Shown piece after piece: positions 1 through 10,210 of a stretch of DNA of 41,570 nucleotides. A program made the position numbers and the translations under genes. Every line of letters begins with the position of its first letter. The first letter of the stretch is position 1. Source of the DNA: Chara braunii (taxonomy: Eukaryota; Streptophyta; Charophyceae; Charales; Characeae); NCBI GenBank assembly GCA_003427395.1, contig BFEA01000021.1, positions 1,079,020-1,120,589 of the forward strand, given 5' to 3'. The notes below the pieces were generated by a model that was given only the letters and a program-made list of their open reading frames with translations, ran no database searches and was not told the DNA's origin.

Positions 1-959
1 ACTACTTGATCAGGGACATTGCTTGAAGTGTTGCATGCCTCTCCCTTTAGGAAGTGGTCTGGGGTACTCCTCCTCCTCGCCCGAGCACAAAACTCGGATA
101 TCAGAAGTCGGGCCGTCTCCACCGAATCGGTAAAGTATCCCCCCCGTAGAACGGTCCACTCTGGGTCGATAACAGGGTCGGCTCCTGAAGCAACGAACCC
201 CCACCCCAGATGCTTCCTGGAGAGAAAACATGTGTCCACTACAAGTAACTTTCAATTGTTCCCATTTTTCCTAAGTTCAGGGTAAATTAAGCAAAGAGAA
301 ATCAAAAGGGATAAAGAATGAGAATCATTTGGACAGGTATAGGCAGATAAGGTCGTTCGCGATAGAATGGGTAATTACCGGGAAAAACCCAAGTCCGTTC
401 GACCTTATCTGCTTTCTTTCAATCGGATTTATTTACGACATGCATTGAATTGACCTTTTTCAGAACAACAAGTCATTATTGACATCCAGGTAGGTAAGAA
501 GTAAAGAGAAACCAATCATTTTCCCTTCTCTCAAATAGGCATAATCAATCTCCTTTGCAAGCATCCTTCTACCTACCTACACAGATCGCAAAGCAAAACA
601 GACAAGTTCAAAGGAAACCAATGCAATTCCATATCCAAGTCAGACCTCACCATTCACATGCGAACACATGTTTCCTTTGCCATTTTCAAAGAACATTCAA
701 TGAACAAGGTCAAGCAAGTGTGGGTTCACACAGGTGTGAAGAGAAATATGAGTCAATCAACTGACCTTGAGTGAAGTGGCGCCGAAGAAGCGCCTTGGCT
801 CACTCAAGAAAGCCAACCAACAAGCCGTGTGTGCCGCCGAAAGTTGTAGTCTCAAGGAAAATCATGATCAAACCACCTCTCACTCGCACGCCTCATCCGC
901 AGTAACCCAAACGTGAAACCGGTGAGTCGCATGCGTCTTAGAAAAACACTCAATCTGGT
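1..959. other. No gene seen; three strong hairpins
   Basis: GCAGATAAGGTCG (343-355) pairs with CGACCTTATCTGC (400-412), 13 bp around a 44-base loop. TTCACAC/GTGTGAA lies at 725-740, and CTTGAGTG (766-773) pairs with CACTCAAG (101 bases later in numbering as 801-808) with GGCGC/GCGCC nested. No coding sequence or known element recognised. Confidence 0.5.
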
Positions 960-1030
960 ACCATGTTAGTCCCAATTGGTCCCAAGCGGTCCCAGATGGT
1001 CCCACGCGGTTCCAGGTGTTCCCATGCTGT
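960..1030 (+). repeat. Six 10-bp repeats of GGTCCCANNN
   Basis: AGTCCCAATT, GGTCCCAAGC, GGTCCCAGAT, GGTCCCACGC, GGTTCCAGGT, GTTCCCATGC in a row, i.e. one per DNA helical turn. Confidence 0.75.
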
Positions 1031-1289
1031 CAAACACTTCGTCGAATGACTATTGAGTCGAAAACCGTTTCCGCCACAGTTCTAAAAAAAAAAAAAATCG
1101 GTGTCGAATTTCAAAAACGCATACGTCAAGACTGCCGCAAATGACCGTCCGCGTCCCACGTTAGTCCCAACTGAATCTAGGCAGTCCCAATAATAAACCC
1201 GCTTGTCGCGCTCATATTTTGTACTGTCGCATGCTGTGAACCGCCACCATGTCACGCTGCTGCTGCCGTACACACCAATGGTAGCAGAC

Positions 1290-1700
1290 CTTCACCAAGA
1301 AAAATAGACGTCGTGCCGCAACCTTTCAGCGCCGTAAAAAAAAACTCCACTGCCGCGCTGCACGTCCCACCGTTGTGCTGCAGTTCCACTGCCGTGCTGA
1401 ACTCTCGTCGAAAAATGGCATCACGTCATCGCACCGTGCCCCGTAGAAAAAAAAAAAAACCGGCAGCGGTCCGCCGTGCCATACCACCGTAAAAAGACGA
1501 CGGCGCTTCACTGTGTCGTACCACCGTAAAAAAACGGCAGCGCTTCACCGTAACGAACCTCCGCAAAAAGATTGCGGCGCTTCGCAGTGTCGTACCACCG
1601 TAAAATAAACGGCAGCGCTTCGTCATGCCGTACCACCGCAAAAAAAAACGGCAGCGCTTCCTCACCACTGTCAAAAAAAACAGAACCGCTGTCGGCGCGA
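1290..1700. repeat. Tandem array of TACCACCGTAAAAAAACGGC units
   Basis: Irregular ~38-bp units with TACCACCGTAAAAAAACGGC followed by AGCGCTTC. CCGT and ACGG flank each A-run and can pair. The last unit, CGGCAGCGCTTCCTCACCAC, has a close counterpart at 9904. Confidence 0.75.
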
Positions 1701-3192
1701 ATACCCTTACAAGGGTATCCGCCATGGTTTTTGCAAGTGACAGAAAGGCTCGGTTAACTTGGATTTTGAGTGCCCGTGCGGGAGAATGTGAGGGTCGTCT
1801 GCGCGCGGGCCAGGGTCTGCCTTGTCCCGGTAGGGAGTATGTGGGCACGCAATCTTGAGGCGCGCGTGTGATTTTTCTAATTGAGATAGGCGGTCGGTCT
1901 AGTCGACCGGACCGGGCCACGTTACGGCTGTGATTAGGGGTAAAAGTCTGTTTTTTTCTGTAGTTTTTGGTCGGCGCGCGCGACCGGTGGTAGGCCGGCG
2001 CGAACACTTAGGGGGCTGAGAGGGTAACTGGGGTAGTATCCTGGCCCGACGGGGCTCGCGATACCGCTTCATGTGGGAAGCCGCGCCTGCTAGTCATAGG
2101 CTTGGGCTTAGCCCTATTGGTTACAGCGATGGACTTGTGACATGGAGATACGGGGATCGGGACTGGCGGACGGCGGCACGGGAGCGATGGAGCGGCGAGA
2201 TGCCGAGGGGTCGAGGGTCCCGCGGGACTATCCCCCGTTCCTTTTTTGTGTTTAAGGGAGCCCTACCGCGGACCAGCGCCGCAAGGCTACGGGAGCACTG
2301 GCAGGGCCCGCGGCTCGCTTCCCCCTTCAAACGATCCCCCACCCTTACTTTTCCTTCTTTATTTCTGAGGGTTACTTAAACCCCATTGAGATTAAGGTTG
2401 AGGGCTGCTAAAAGGAGAGGGGGGGGGGCGTCTGCTGTAGTCGGGTTTCCCCGAGGCACTCATCAACGCCAGGGCGACACAAAGGGGGTCTGCATGGTTG
2501 GCCAGGTAAGGGTGACGGAGGCAGACCCTGTGCGTGGACCTGGAACGTTAGCCGAGCCAGGTGCGCGTGCGGGAATAAGTACGAGGGGCTGGATCCAGTA
2601 GAGGACCGGTGGGTGGAGCTGTTCCGGCCGCGACGGGCCGCTGGCGCTATCCTGGCCGGCGTCAAAATCGAATCGGTAGATTCGCGGGATAACTACGCTA
2701 AGGGGTAATACCCACAAACAGAGGATGACCCCGGCCGCTAGACAGGCCGGGTACGTGCAAACGAGGGGTTGTTTGGGCTCGTAGGGTTGCCCCAGGGCCT
2801 ATGGCCAGGCGGGGGTGCGGATGTCTGAATCCGGCCTCGAGATAGGGCTAGGTCCATGCGAGGGAAGTTGTAGAGAGGAGTGGCGTGAGGGCGGGCGAAA
2901 GCCCGAAAGTGCTGATACGGCAAAGTTCTCCGGTGCCCCGGGAGATCGGATCGGTATAGGAAAGATCTGCGGGGTCAACAGTATAGAGGCCGGGAACGAA
3001 CCTGGACGAAGGACGGGGGTAGGGTCAGGCGGAGGAACTGGGAGGCTTGCGAAAGGTGGGGAGGTGGAGAGAAGATTCGCATGGCCCCAGCGTGAGGCCG
3101 GCCCGCATAAGGTCCGAAATACGGACTAGGGGTGTGCACAGTGGCAAGGCGGCTTGGGTCGAGTGAGCGTTGAAGTGTCGGGCGGGTGGAAA
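1700..3192. other. GC-rich stretch, no gene recognised
   Basis: ATACCCTTACAAGGGTAT is a tight hairpin at 1701-1718. The rest is GC-rich with short open frames on both strands and no domain that I recognise. I looked for rRNA and LTR primer-binding signals and saw none. Confidence 0.5.
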
Positions 3193-3282
3193 TCCTTCGA
3201 GACATCCGAAAAATTGGAACGATATGGAGAAGATTAGCATGACCCTTGCGCAAGGACGACACACGGGGATTGGGGAAAGGGG
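3193..3282 (+). pseudogene. U6 snRNA-like copy, diverged 3' end
   Basis: TCCTTCGAGACATCCG then AAATTGGAACGATATGGAGA (ACAGAGA box changed to ATGGAGA), AGATTAGCATGACCCTTGCG and CAAGGACGACACACG. The 3' end (GATTGGGGAAAGGG) lacks the U6 tail and T-run. The key ACAGAGA change argues against function. Confidence 0.75.
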
Positions 3283-3457
3283 GAGCGTTCACCTACGCGA
3301 ACTCGGCCTGAAAAGGGGGGCAGATCCGCACGGCAGCCTGTCGAGGCCGGGTGGTACTAGAGGCTGGCCGGGCTCTGCGGAGCCAAGCCCTTCTGGACCT
3401 CCGCTAAGGGTGAGACGACACAGAGGAGGCTAACGCGGGTTCCGCACGCACGGAGGG

Positions 3458-3465
3458 TATAAAAG
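3458..3465 (+). promoter_or_regulatory. TATA-box-like TATAAAAG
   Basis: CGGAGGGTATAAAAGAGAG lies in otherwise GC-rich sequence, 175 bp after the U6-like copy. It could be a polymerase II promoter of a non-coding transcript or an LTR. There is no supported downstream gene, so this is only a motif match. Confidence 0.25.
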
Positions 3466-3589
3466 AGAGTAGGCCGACGGTCGGGCGTTTGCTTTCTGGC
3501 GCTCGGCAGCGGTCGGCCCAAACGGTCGGAGTCCATGGTACTAGTGGCCGCGCTCTGGAGGGCTAGCCTTGGTTGACGTCAACGGAGTG

Positions 3590-3632
3590 GCGAATGAACC
3601 AGGACGGGGGTCCCGCCAGGGTGCATTCAGAG
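3590..3632 (+). repeat. Hairpin motif shared with 13405-13444
   Basis: GAATGAACCAGGACGGGGGT ... CCAGGGTGCATTC here and GAATGAACCTGGACGGCATA ... CCAGGTGCATTC at 13406-13442. Both fold with GAATG/CATTC and an ACC-GG/CC-GGT stem. Similar, weaker matches follow each (GTGGAGATATGGCGGGG at 3973, CGTAGATATGGCGGGG at 13637). Confidence 0.55.
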
Positions 3633-3639
3633 ATGGCGG

Positions 3640-5760
3640 GGGGGGCGATGCGGGGCGTAGTCGGATAAGCTTAGCGTGTTCGATCCTCGCCAGAATGGAG
3701 TGATGGAAAGGGCGGCTTGGGGATTTTGGTACCGGGCGATCTCGAATATGGTGTCATATTTAGTGCGGGAGAAGAGGGATTGGAGGCGGAGGGGAGTTAG
3801 AGATGGTGGAAGTAGGAATCGGGCGCAGCGGGGGAGGCACTGCTCTTTCGATCGTGCGTGGAAACGGGAGGGAAAAGGAGCGATCCTGGGGTTTTTGCCC
3901 CGGGCGAACGCGATGCTAAGGTCAGAATTGCGAGGGAATTAGTGCTTAGAGAGTTAGAATATAAATGAGTCGCGTGGAGATATGGCGGGGGGGGGGAGAA
4001 AACGAGAATGGGAAGTAGAATGTTTACATATTTTTTTGTGAAATCGGGTGAAGTAAAGTCATAAATAGAGGGTTTCTGTTACTGCGATCCTAATGAGGCT
4101 GTTAGTTTTAGTTGTGGGTTAGTAGTATGGTCGGAGCTAGCATTGTAGGTTGCGCCGCAGGGGAGATTCGAGACGGACGATGAACATGGCCACACTGTAG
4201 GGGAAGGTTCATGCGGACCCTTGCTCAATGCTATCTGAGGACGTGGGGTGAGGGTAGTCGAGGAAGGGTCGGAGGCTTACCTGGTAGTTGGCATGTTGCT
4301 CACTGTCGGAGGAAGTAAGTAGGAAAAGTGTGCCTTTCTGTGTTCTAACGGAAAGATACACCGGTCACGGCATAGTCGCTTCGCTGGCCACACGTACGAT
4401 CATCCGCGTCGCTGGACTATACAGCCGGGCCCCTCATGGTTGCCGACGTGACTGTGCCTAGCAGGAACGAGCGCTGTGGGAACAGGGCGGCGGGCAGTTC
4501 AGGGCAATGGAGACCGAGAGAGGAGAAGCTTTCCTGCCTTGTGGTGTGCTGCCAATACGCCGGTGAGGTGATGAGAGGTTAGTAGTGGGAGGAAGGGTAC
4601 AAGATACAGGCAGAGGTAACGGCAGGAGTATACGCTCAGCCATATACAGACTCAGCGTGTTGGGTCTCCGGGGGAGGAATATCGCTGCATTGCTGTGTTC
4701 TCAGACTACCGACTACCGTAACGGCTGCGGCTGACTGCGTGCGGACTGTGGTTGACTATCGGGCACAGCCCTCACCGACCGTTGGTAGGGGTATACCGTT
4801 GTGGGCCACAGCTGGCCGTTGCCATCCGACACGGTCTGTTGCACAATGGCGACTGGGTTGAGAAGGGGAGGTGGTTTGGGGGCTTTGTTGTAGCAGTTGG
4901 GCCCAGACTTGACCAAGCTACGGGTGTACCAGCTGGCAGTGCGCAGGCCCTGCGCTGTGGCCGTACCGGTGGACTGCATTTGGATCGCCCCGACCGACTA
5001 CGTGCTGGTGTTGTCTATAGTTGCCTGTGGGCCATGACCGACGGGTGGAGGCCTCGTGCTGCTGGCACCGGCTGTTTGATTACCACTGGACATTGCAGCC
5101 TGTGGCGCCGTGGCGGACAGGTTTAGGGAGGTGATGAAGTTTTGAGAAAAGGGGAGGGGGTCCATTGCTGCGGACTTGGAGAGTTACGAGGAGATTTAAG
5201 CCTTGGCAGGTTGACTGGAAGATTGACCAAGCTGCCACATTTTTGGCCGCCATTGCGGGGCCCTCAGGTGTTGAAGGATTGATGGCCCTCTCGCGTGAGG
5301 TTGAGTGTGTCCTTCCTAAGTCTAAGAGTCTTACCCCTTCTTATCCTACCGTTCTTACTCTAAAGTCTAGTCCTTCGGCTCTGAGAGGGAGGCGGCAAGC
5401 GGGCGTGTGATCCGTGACCTGCGCCAAGGCCTTTGTGGGAGGTTGCCCCACCGATTGCGGGAGCTCTGCCGGGACTCAGGCGGAGTCATGGAGGCAGGGA
5501 ACTGAGTGGTAATTCCCTGACTCCTTTTACAAACCCAACTATAACCCCTACCTGTACATCTCTTTACTATGTTTGACTGGGAGTATTGTGTGGATTCTGT
5601 ACTTGGTTTCTGAGTTTGATATTCAGGACATAAGTCAGACTGAAATAAAAGAATGTGTGGGTAAATCTCAGTTTCAGTTTGTTGATTGCCTGAAAGCAGA
5701 TTGCGAATGAGATGGGTGCATCTGGGAGGAAGGCAGTATTGTGTATAGCTTGACTGGGTC
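3640..5760. other. No gene recognised
   Basis: GC-rich at the left, becoming more balanced to the right. 4680-5130 is rich in degenerate GACTACCG/CTGTGG words. No domain, RNA gene or clear element seen. Confidence 0.45.
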
Positions 5761-5769
5761 ATTAAGGTC

Positions 5770-5800
5770 GGAAGGTCCCCTTAAGTTTGGGGAAGCCCGA
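5770..5800 (+). repeat. Possible founder or decayed hairpin of the same array
   Basis: GGTCCCCTTAAGTTTGGGGAA folds as CCCC/GGGG around TTAAGTTT, which resembles the TAAGTTT centre of the array loop. Confidence 0.4.
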
Positions 5801-5834
5801 CGCTCTGTTTATTTTTGGTTTGCATGGAGCCTCA

Positions 5835-6692
5835 GGCTGCTCTATAAGTTTAGGTAGCCGGAAGCTCAGGAGGCCGGGATGTCCCTATAAGTTTGGAGAG
5901 ACCTGGTGCTGTGAATTGCATGGAGGGTCAGGACGCTCTATAAGTTAAGGTGCCCTGACTGCTCTGACTTGTGAGGGTTTGACTGTGGGTGACTTTCAGG
6001 GACCCAAGGCGCTCTATAAGTTTAGGTACCTTAGATAGCCTCGTTTTTCTTGGGATTCTCTCAGTTTCTTTGGTTCTGAACAAGGAGGTATGAACCGCTC
6101 TATAAGTTTAGGTGGTTCAGCCCTTCTCTTGTTTTGTTTTGAGGGGATAATCCTGGCAGGGAACGGACCGCTCTATAAGTTTAGGTAGCCTGTCCCACTG
6201 CCTCGCACAGATTGGGTCAGAGAGAAACGAACCTGGCTGAGGATCAGACCGCTCTATAAGTTTAGGTGGTCTGACCCAATACCTCGCACATGTTGGAACC
6301 CAATGGATATAACTTGGCGATATTATATTACTATGTTATTACGAACAGGTTGGTCAGGCCGCTCTATAAGTTTAGGTAGCCTGACTACATCGTATCATAA
6401 CTGAAGAGAGTATAACTAAAAGGTATAACTGAAGATAAACATGGGCAGGCTGAGCAATGTTCTAAGTTGAGCGGCTCGGCCTTATGTCCCTTTGAAGACT
6501 AAGTTCAGAGAGGTATATATAAATTGACTATTTAAACAGTTCAGGGCGACTAGAGTCAGATGCCCAAAGAAGAGAGAAGTAGTTGTGCCCTCTGTTTGTG
6601 TCTACTTGGTCGAGTTAGAACGCTCTATAAGTTTAGGTATTCTGACTTTAGGCCTGGCTAAGTTGGGTGCGCTCTGTAAGTTCAGGTGCCCT
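5835..6692 (+). repeat. Array of hairpins with invariant 17-nt loop GCTCTATAAGTTTAGGT
   Basis: The loop sequence occurs at 5839, 5935, 6011, 6097, 6170, 6251, 6361, 6622 and 6671 (one to three base changes in two of them), with weaker versions near 5885 and 6455. The bases just outside differ from copy to copy but remain complementary: GGCT/AGCC, TGAACC/GGTTCA, TCAGACC/GGTCTGA, GTCAGGC/GCCTGAC, GTTAGAA/TTCTGAC (one G-T pair). In several copies a C and an A face each other next to the loop. Spacing is 49-110 bp, plus one 261-bp step over the weak copy. No open reading frame runs through it. The strand is that on which I describe the loop; transcription is unknown. Confidence 0.85.
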
Positions 6693-6984
6693 GGCCTATG
6701 CCTTATGTAAGTTGGTTATGAGGGGATAACTCACTGAAAGATTATGAACTATTGATTTTTTAAATTGGCTTGGGAGTGGTGAGAGTACTTACCTTTGTGG
6801 TTTGGCCTGCATGTGGCTGAGGGAGATTACTACTTGGTCTGGGATTCAGGTTGACAGGTAGTTGCTTTAGAGGCTCGCCACGTGCTAGAGCGATAGGAGT
6901 TAGGTCAACTCCTACATTTTCTGAGCTGACTTTATTTTACTTAGATCAATTCTTGCATTTTCCGGGATCTTTTGTTATATTTGG

Positions 6985-7575
6985 CTTTGTATAAATCTTG
7001 GCAAGCTACTTTCCCTACGGGAAGCGATGCCGAAATTTCTACAAATCCAAGGAATTAGTCAACGCTTTACTTGTCAAAGTTCAACCCATCTATTTTTTAT
7101 ATCTGACTTAGTAAAAATTTGAAAAGTCTCATTTTCTAAAGGGAGTGCTGCCTAAATTTTTGCTAATTCAGGGAGTTAGACAAAATTGGACTTTGAGAAG
7201 TCAGAGTTATTTTCAGATTTTGAACTTAGCCTTGTATAAATTTTGGAATAACACTTTTCTAAAGGGAGTGTTGCCGAAATTTCTGCAAAACTAAGGAGTT
7301 TAGTCAAATCTTGTCTAAGTTGAACTCAAGTTGCCTAGTGAGTTCATATCTGACCTAGTATAAATTTGAGAAGTCTCCCTCCCTTTCTAAAGGGAGTGCT
7401 GTCAAAATTTCTACTAATTCAGGGAGTTAGACATAATTTGGCTTTCCAGAGTTTGAGATTATTTTTGTTTTCATATTTTAGCTGATATAAACTTTGGAAA
7501 AGCATTTTTCCTACGGGAAGTGCTGCCAAAATTTTCTTAATTTAGAGGAGTTAGATTATATTTTGATAGGTGGCG
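6985..7575 (+). repeat. Five tandem ~122-bp units with a conserved hairpin
   Basis: Units start at about 6988, 7110, 7232, 7357 and 7483, each with (T)ATAAATTTTGG-like sequence. A small hairpin follows (TTCCC-tac-GGGAA in unit 1; CTCCCTTT-ct-AAAGGGAG in unit 4; T-G paired versions in the others), then GTGCTGCCNAAATTT and a GGAGTTAGA block. A partial unit may precede at 6925. No coding frame. Confidence 0.8.
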
Positions 7576-9884
7576 ATTCAGGCAGTCCACCCTGAATAGG
7601 GGAGATTATGTCGGGGTCTACTTTTGCTTTGGGCACGGCTTATACGTAGGTTCAGGCTTAGTTAATTAAGGTGATTTGAGTGGAATCGTGATATGGGGAT
7701 TATTCTCCATTGACTTATAGGTTTAGCCTGGGGATTGACCTGTCTTGTGTTACAGGCCATCTTGATCGAGTTGATTCAGGATTTGGACTAGTTTCGGCTC
7801 GATCCTACGAGGGTCGTCTTCTGTTATCACTGATAACAGGTCGGTTGCCGATTCGTCGGTCTTCGACTCAATTCCAACTCACCCTCCATACTTAACCTAA
7901 GAGGCTTTAACCCTGGTGGTTTTACTGTTTGTTAAGGGTTTCACCCGGACTTTTATTGAATGGCCATTTGATAAAGGTACTGAGTATTTAATTGAGGTTG
8001 GTTGGAACGGAGATTAGGGCTTGCATGGCTAAAGCAAAGGGGTATGAGCATAGAGAATGGTTGGGGTTGACTCCGTGTAGTACATGTTTTGTCGCTTGAT
8101 TCTTGGTGTGGTTGCAGGTATGTCCTGTGACTCGGATTTTGGATTTGGACTGCCTGCGATTCCATAATACATATACATGGTTGTGAGGAGTCTCACTGTG
8201 CCTAAGAGAAGTGATCGTCATAACTCTATCCCCTTTTGCATGTATGCGTGGGTATACGTACGATGGGTATTTGAGGGGCCCAAATGGCCGTGTTAATAAC
8301 CGCGCGGAAGTTGGGGCTGAGGGACAGGGAAGACCCTCCCTTCTGCCTATTTGCATCTTGGGGCTTTCTTAGTCAGACGTTGGTCCTGGGCGGGATTCAA
8401 GGTCCTTGTCTAGGACATCCCAAGCCCTAGGCCCTGAAGGGGAGGGGCCTCCCCTCGCATAGAACCTATTTACTTTGGCTAGCAAGACACTCCACCTCAG
8501 AGGTGGGAACGTCGTGAGGGCCGAACGGCCTGTCCTTCAACCGTTCAATATCGCGAGGGGTAATCCCTCGCCATGAGTTCCTTCAACCATTCAATATCGT
8601 GAGGCCTAAGCCGCGGTCACCACATATGATTGGCATCAGTGGTTGGCATAGGGTTGATTTGCAGCCGCGCAGTTTTATATCAGGGCCCTAAGTGAGACGC
8701 CTCGCCGCCCCGACATCTAAAGGTTATGGGACCGCAGGGTTTGCGCGTAGGCGCAGCGCTTTGGATTATTATAGGCCGCCGGCACCGCCCATAGAGGGGA
8801 AGTGTGTCCCAAGGCCATGAGTTTTTGTTTTAAGGGCCAGGAGACCTTTGTCCTATTCCCCCTTCTTGGGTTCGTGCGAGTTTTGTTGCCTCTTAGAGAT
8901 TTCTATGGTTGGACGTTGTAGTCCGTGGCAGCCGTCAAAGTCAAACCCCTCGACTTTCGCCCAGCCCCCTGGGAGGACTCACCCCTAGGACCGCGAGAGA
9001 CGACTACCACCACAGGCATGGGCCTGTGTACCACCCGCTCTGCATAAGGGTGCAGAAGAGGGTGTGTGGTCTCCAACCGCGCATGGCGGTTGTTCAGCGT
9101 CGAGAGATTAACCCTCTAGGCGCGTGTCAGCCGACACTTGAGTGTCGAACGCGACCCTCGAGAGTAACGAGGACCGTGTGAGTATGGGTACTACATGGTA
9201 CGCCATCATTGCGACCGCGTGCGTACGCTTGCATTGCGAGTCAGCATGAGTTAGCCCTGCGTCCACGCGATTTTATATTAGGTCTCGCGCGCTACGCCCA
9301 CTCGATTTCCGTATTGAGGAGTTATGGGACGGCTACCGAGGGGCTAGGAGCGTTGTCACGTTGTTCGCGTAGTGCCCTCGTTGTTCGTGTTGTAACACGT
9401 TGTATGTGGGTGTGCGTGTGCGCGTGTGTTTTATTTTTGTGTTCGCAGCGTGGTGTGTGGGATGCGTCCTAGTCGACCGACGACGGGCCGCGCGTGGGAC
9501 TTCAGCCCCCCAAGATGTCGGTCCGCGTGTGGGTCCAATAGGCATATTACCACGCGTACCCCCTATGCTACAGCGAACGAGAAACGCCCTCGGCTGGTCC
9601 ACCTCTGCGATTGCAACTGATTAGCTTTCGTATTGTGGGCTGGTAGTTCGGCGAGGATACGCCCACCGATGGGAGGTGACAGCTCCCGTAAGGTAGAGGT
9701 AAGTCGTGCCTCGCGTAGGCCCTATCCTGTCGTAGGGGTCGCGAGAGGCATGGCTGGCGCACTCGGTCGGAGCGGCCTAAGGAAGTTCCACTTGTGTGTT
9801 CGTGGCGAGGTTGGTCCAACTCCTGCGTGACGCGACCGAGAGGGTCCCTCACTGCAGCGTGCGGTGCCGGCCCGATGCGCTCGA
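7576..9884. other. No gene recognised; scattered hairpins
   Basis: CTGTTATCA-c-TGATAACAG near 7830 (9 bp), AGGGGAGG-gg-CCTCCCCT near 8439, GCGAGGG-gtaat-CCCTCGC near 8554 and ACAGGC-atg-GGCCTGT near 9013. Short open frames only. Confidence 0.45.
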
Positions 9885-10210
9885 CGCCGCCGCCGCAAAA
9901 ATCCGGCAGCGCTTCCTCACCACCGTCGAAAAAAACAGATTCGCCGCAAACGTTCGGCAGCACTTCCGTACCACCGCCGTAAAAAGCCTGTGCCGCCGCC
10001 GCAGAATTCCGGCAACACTTCCGTACCACTGTCGTGAAAACCCGTGCCGCCGCCGCAGAATTTCGGCAGCACTTCCGTACCGCTGCCGTAAAAACCCGTG
10101 CCGCCGCCACAGAATTTCGGCAGCACTTCCGTACCGCTGCCGTAAAAACCCATGCCGCCGCCGCAAAATTTTGGCAGCACTTCCGTACCGCTGTCGTAAA
10201 AAAACAGCAG
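9885..10210. repeat. 54-bp tandem array, about 5.5 units
   Basis: Unit: GTGCCGCCGCCGCAGAATTT, CGGCAGCACTTCCGTACCGC, TGCCGTAAAAACCC. Because 54 is a multiple of three, long open frames appear on both strands; they are a by-product of the periodicity. Related to the array at 1290-1700. Confidence 0.82.

Noticed and set aside
1426-2007. 193-codon open frame (-) over the 1.3-1.7 kb array
   Set aside because: Driven by the repeated CCGTAAAAAACGGC units; composition follows the repeat, not a protein family.
3340-3440. Possible 5S rRNA or 7SL-like segment (GCCGGGTGGTACTAGAGGCT)
   Set aside because: The short resemblance to GCCGGG...GGTACTA is not backed by the rest of either RNA.
1900-3700. rDNA spacer or LTR promoter idea for the GC-rich stretch with a TATA motif
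   Set aside because: No rRNA ends, no primer-binding site and no paired long repeats could be seen; kept only as a weak motif.
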